Source: Eucommia ulmoides
Taxonomy: Eukaryota; Streptophyta; Magnoliopsida; Garryales; Eucommiaceae
Direction: 5' to 3'
DNA length: 64,000 nucleotides
Assembly (NCBI GenBank): GCA_016647705.1
Contig: CM028330.1
Location: 48,796,897-48,860,896, forward strand
Part shown: positions 60,546 to 64,000 of the stretch, piece by piece
Layout: each line of letters begins with the position of its first letter
Numbering within the stretch: position 1 is the first letter of the stretch
Made by a program: the position numbers and the translations under genes
Notes under the pieces: model-generated
The model's input: the letters and a program-made list of their open reading frames with translations, nothing else
Told to the model about the DNA's origin: nothing
Databases searched by the model: none

Positions 60546-61395
60546 TTTCTCCTCATCAAGAATTAATTTATTTTTCTAGCATAAGCTTTTGTCTTTATCC
60601 ATGGAACGTCCACTAAGTTTATAGAATAACCTGTAGGGTTTTTATTATAACTTTTTTTATTTTTTTTTTTAAAAAAATAACTTTTAAATAAAAATACATA
60701 TTTTATTTTTAAAAATATTAAACATATGTTTAATGTTTCCACCTTTCCCATCCCACTTGGAATGAGATAAAATATGATAGGAAATCACGTTTAATAATAA
60801 TATAATTTTATTTCCTTCTGAGAACAAATTCATATTTGGTAACGACATTATTCTATAATTTTTTTCTCAATAATTTATTTATTTATTTATTTTTTCCTTA
60901 AGTGTATGATAATAAATATAAAATTACACCAAATTTAAAAAATTAATATTAATTAAAATAAATATCTAAAAATATTTACATATTAGATATGAACATTGTA
61001 CATATTTTATAATAAATGTCCAATTTGATTAAATATGATTTTTGGTAAGAAAAATACAATTTCAATTTGACAATCAAAAGTATCATATGCACCACACCAA
61101 CTCCGAAACCACCACGCCCTCCCTAAATTGCCACCATCACCTCCCCAAATCCACCACCCGCAGTTCCGACAATTTGTCCCCCTCCCAAGAATATAATCAC
61201 TGACATTTGAAAGGAGAACACAAAACTATCCCATAAAAACACAAACTGTTACATTCGCAAACTACAAGACCATCATTTAACAATCAACATTATCATGTAA
61301 AAAAATGTTCTTTCCAAAAAAGAACCTCACTTCTGCTTCATTGTCCCCATTTATTTCATCTTAACAACTATTTTAGAGCCTTCAAAAGCCATGAG
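60546..61395. other. AT-rich spacer
   Basis: No gene is seen. 60740-60850 has CCCATCCCACTTGGAATGAG and ATTTGGTAACGACATTATTC words that resemble decayed Tourist-like MITE ends. Confidence 0.4.
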
Positions 61396-61411
61396 ACCTT
61401 TAGATATGAAT

Positions 61412-61651
61412 CAATGGCTAAACGAGCACCATCTTCAGCTACTCTAGTCCCTACCGAAGGGCCCTGTGACGCCATCGTACCCTCCACCATGCACTCGCAT
61501 CCCCAGGGGTAGCGACCCTTGCAAGTTGAACAAAATGAACTTCACCGACTACCACAGAGCCGCCAGTGCACCGCTTGCCTTCCCTAGAGGCTCTTGTCAA
61601 TTTAAAGCTCCAATTGAAAATGAAAGCAGTAAGAAAGATTCGAGTTCTTGA
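61412..61651 (+). pseudogene. Unrecognised coding-like remnant
   Basis: Two overlapping frames read like protein. From ATG 61412: MAKRAPSSATLVPTEGPCDA. From about 61466 to the stop at 61649-61651: PSYPPPCTRIPRGSDPCKL, FTDYHRAASAPLAFPRGSCQ. Codon and base use (about 50% GC) differ from the AT-rich flanks. The second frame looks like a conserved protein tail joined to the first by one frame change. No family was recognised. Confidence 0.3.
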
Positions 61652-61659
61652 GATAAACT

Positions 61660-62206
61660 AATATGAAGAATAACGCAAGCTCACTTTATCAACAATCAAA
61701 AGTATCATATCCACAATATCACACTTGAATTTGAAAATTCTCCCACGGAATGGACTTCTCTCAATATCCAAATTCAAAAGTATCATTACCCATCTTGAAT
61801 TTGAAAATTCTCCCAAAGAAAACATATGACCATCACACTGATCCTCTGCCAAATTAAAGAAATCGTGCATGGGAACAAGCATTTTTCGAACTGAAAACAA
61901 CATTAAACACATGTAGAATCTCTATAATTTTTTTTTTTTTACCAATGTAGCTAACCCATGTATTCATAAATTCCCGAATTCACAAAAATAGTTTTCCAAT
62001 TCCAAAAGCCAAAATAAAAATAGAAATGAAGCAATTAAAGAGGAAGCTCTCTCACACAAAAACACACACAAAACACTAATACAAGAAATAAATCATCCTC
62101 TAGCGCTGTTTAAAACAAGAAACATAATAAAAACCCTAAAATGAATGAAGCAGTCAAGTTCAAGGGAACAGGAAAATAGAGGCCAAATGAAGACATACAT
62201 GGGTAC
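61660..62206. other. Spacer with a short duplicated block
   Basis: No gene is seen. CTTGAATTTGAAAATTCTCCCA(C/A) occurs twice (61724 and 61794, given in part). AATCAAAAGTATCATAT recurs here and at 61073. Confidence 0.4.
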
Positions 62207-62510
62207 CCAAACAACGAGAATGCCGCGACTTCTAGCAACCTCAATGACCTTTACAAAGTTAGCCACAATGGCTTCACCACCATTCACAACCATCAGAGCA
62301 CCTAGTAGTATGAAATCCTTCTGAAAATACAAAATGAACCGAACGAACGAACCCTAATTTTTTGGAATTTTACTCATTTTCAATTCTAATTCCATAACAC
62401 CAAACAAGACATAAGCAAAAACAAAATCAATTTCAAGAAAAAAAGATTAAAGTTACTTGCATATCTATAACGAGCAGCACAATGTTCTTCTATTCCTAAC
62501 CAGAAGCCAT
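62207..62510 (-). pseudogene. Nicotinamidase / isochorismatase-family hydrolase, pseudogene (first two exons)
   Basis: On minus, exon 1 (62510-62457) has ATG then two in-frame stops before KNIVLLVIDMQ, which carries the catalytic Asp of the family (LLVIDMQNDF in relatives), and donor GCAA|GTAACT. Exon 2 (62320-62207) begins after TATTTTCAG and reads KDFILLGALMVVNGGEAI then VIEVARSRGILVVW, ending TTGG|GTACCC. Phases match (both exons are whole codons). Relatives (plant NIC nicotinamidases of the NAD salvage path) are about 200-245 residues. Later exons, with the Lys and Cys catalytic residues, were not found downstream. Early stops and missing exons make it a remnant. Confidence 0.65.
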
Positions 62511-62519
62511 TGAGCAAAC

Positions 62520-63248
62520 CACAACAGAGGAACCTAGGATTCGACAATCCCTAACAGATTTCGTTGATGACTATGATTTCGTTGACGAAGTCGTAGTCGT
62601 TAACCCTAGCTCGTTGACGAAATTTGACGAAATCGGTTTCGATTTCGTTGGTGATGGAGATTTCGTTGGCGAGCAACAACGAACAACGGCAATGGCGAAC
62701 AACGACGAGCTGGATGGAGAGCAACAACGAATAGTGGCAGCGATGGAGAGGAATGAACGAGAGATACACCTCCTCGGCAATGGAGCGAAGAGAGAAGACG
62801 AAGGGCAATAGAGAGAGAAGGCTTCGATACATGGTAAGGAAAAGAAAAAGAAAATAATAAAGAAAAAGGAAATGAGCTTAATAAAAGTTGAACAACGACC
62901 TCACGAGACAATTTAAAAAATTCCAAGCGTGTCCTTTTACTTTTACTTTGGAGTGAAAAGATTTTATTTATTTATTTTTTTTCCCACTTCCATAAGGATT
63001 TCAAGAAACCATTCCAAAATTTTGAGATGAGATAAAAACAATAATGAGTTTACCAAACGTGTTCTCAAAAATTAATCTAAAAAATCTAGGAATGAGATGT
63101 GATGAGATAGGTACTAACCAAAAGGAGCCTAATAGACCCATTTTAGATGTCCTTGTAGTACTTTCACTTTTTTAATTTCCTGTTTTATTTTTAATATTAA
63201 AATCATGTATTGATGGACTTTTAAGGAAAAAAAATTATTTTTTTTTAG
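62520..63248. other. Non-coding, partly low complexity
   Basis: 62560-62830 is rich in GTTGACGAA and GAACAACGA words and open in several frames, which is composition rather than coding. 63000-63130 ends with GGTACTAACCAAAAGGAGCC, a Tourist-like end; its partner was not found. Confidence 0.4.
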
Positions 63249-64000
63249 AAAACAAATATATTTTAAACTCTCTAATTAATGACATATTTTTATGTAGTCC
63301 ATTATGTTTGTTGAGTTTTACTCTATAAACCCTCTAAGTATGAAGACAGTTTTAAATTATCCTTCTGTTAGATTTTCATCCAATGTAAACGAAAATTGCC
63401 CCACGTGACATGCAAAAGCTTTTTTCCATGGGGATCATAGTCATTTCAATTTTACACCCTCTTACATGTATTAATTAAACAAAAAAAAGAAGAGGAAACG
63501 GAGGGAATGCTTATTTTCTTCTTGCCTAAGATAGTTGGTAGCTATTAAAGGCATCAGTGAAGGTTTGTTGCTCCATTTTCAGAGAAAAAAGCAACAGCAA
63601 CGAAAGGATAAAAAGATCGAGAAAGAGAAGAAGATCGCAAGGCTGAAGTTGACTCTGATCGGAGAAGTGAATATTGCAAGGCTGAAACTGTTCAAAGAGC
63701 TTGGGTTGAATATTTGATTCTTTGTTCTGCAATCCAGATCCCAAAATAGCAAGGAAGAACATAGTGTTCTGTCATTATGGACGAATGGCTAAGGTTAAAA
63801 CTTCATGGACGACTAAAAAATCCCTCAAGAAGGTGTTACGGTTGTGAGAGGGGTGCTGGTGGGTTTTTGTGTGTGTGTGTGTGTGTGTGTGTTTGTGTTT
63901 TGATTTCTCTCCTTGTGATAAATGTAAACTAGTAATTCCTGGATTGTTGAGGAAGATAAATAAATAACAAAGAAATGAAAGAATTTTGTGGCATTGTTTG
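63249..64000 (+). mobile_element. Left end of another MULE of the Pack-MULE family, running off the window
   Basis: 63249-63395 matches the TIR of 24847-25030: AATATATTTTAAACTCTCTAA, CTCTAAGTATGAA and TTAGATTTTC appear in the same order (short words). The element opens to the right. 63470-63720 holds an A/G-rich island with a 60-codon frame from 63535 (Lys/Arg/Glu-rich, repeated IARLKL) that I do not recognise; it might be captured DNA. 63867-63890 is a (GT)n run. The right end is outside the window. Confidence 0.55.

Noticed and set aside
62551-62926. Overlapping ORFs of 65-106 codons
   Set aside because: Low-complexity repeat of GTTGACGAA-like words open in several frames.
1-64000. tRNA, rRNA or other structured RNA genes
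   Set aside because: None recognised by eye on either strand; a covariance-model scan would be decisive.

Overview
The window looks like a gene-poor, AT-rich, transposon-packed piece of a eudicot nuclear genome. It shows spliced plant genes with GT-AG introns, plant-type Ty1-copia, Ty3-gypsy and Athila-like LTR elements, Mutator-like elements (MULEs), Tourist-like MITEs, and an L1-type LINE with a C-terminal RNase H domain. The species cannot be told from sequence alone.

Layout. 263-7030 (-) holds the one clearly intact host gene, a trichome-birefringence-like (TBL14/15/16-type) polysaccharide O-acetyltransferase with five coding exons and a 5' leader intron. About 30 bp upstream of its TATA-like box starts a large old MULE (about 7061-21834). 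This MULE carries two converging genes: a GRF-zinc-finger / coiled-coil / membrane-tail gene on + and a mudrA-like transposase on -. A Tourist MITE sits in the first gene. A 7.4-kb Athila-like element (about 12173-19547) sits in the N-terminal coding part of the second. A related solo LTR (about 20202-21609) lies between the transposase leader and the right terminal repeat.

21.8-24.8 kb holds a copia gag scrap, a Tourist MITE and AT-rich filler. 24847-33187 is a second MULE, of Pack-MULE type: terminal inverted repeats, a perfect 9-bp target duplication (TAATAATAA) and a captured CC-type glutaredoxin gene at 32580-32867. A 6.7-kb Ty1-copia element with a perfect 5-bp duplication (GGTTT) has jumped in just upstream of the glutaredoxin ORF. 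33.2-46.7 kb is AT-rich, with an isolated retroelement LTR (35862-38220), an orphan exon-like segment, a small secreted-peptide-like ORF, an AT-rich degenerate tandem repeat, a 17-bp perfect hairpin and a gypsy gag fossil.

46666-58779 is a compound foldback structure. Two copies of a roughly 1-kb self-complementary element lie head to head around a GC-skewed palindromic spacer (centre near 47925). The right copy is split by a second Ty1-copia element (48666-55029, duplication GTTAG), and the whole is enclosed by a roughly 120-bp outer inverted repeat. Next come a 5'-truncated LINE (58780-60545), whose ORF2 frame is broken by a 32-bp tandem duplication, a nicotinamidase/isochorismatase-family pseudogene (62207-62510), and, at the right edge, one end of another MULE of the Pack-MULE family (from 63249).

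How it fits together: apart from the TBL gene nearly everything is mobile DNA, and the nesting order can be read from target duplications and split reading frames. The points most worth checking are the two-gene convergent MULE with a GRF-finger partner, the captured glutaredoxin, the cluster of short palindromes in the Athila-like LTR family, and the giant palindrome.
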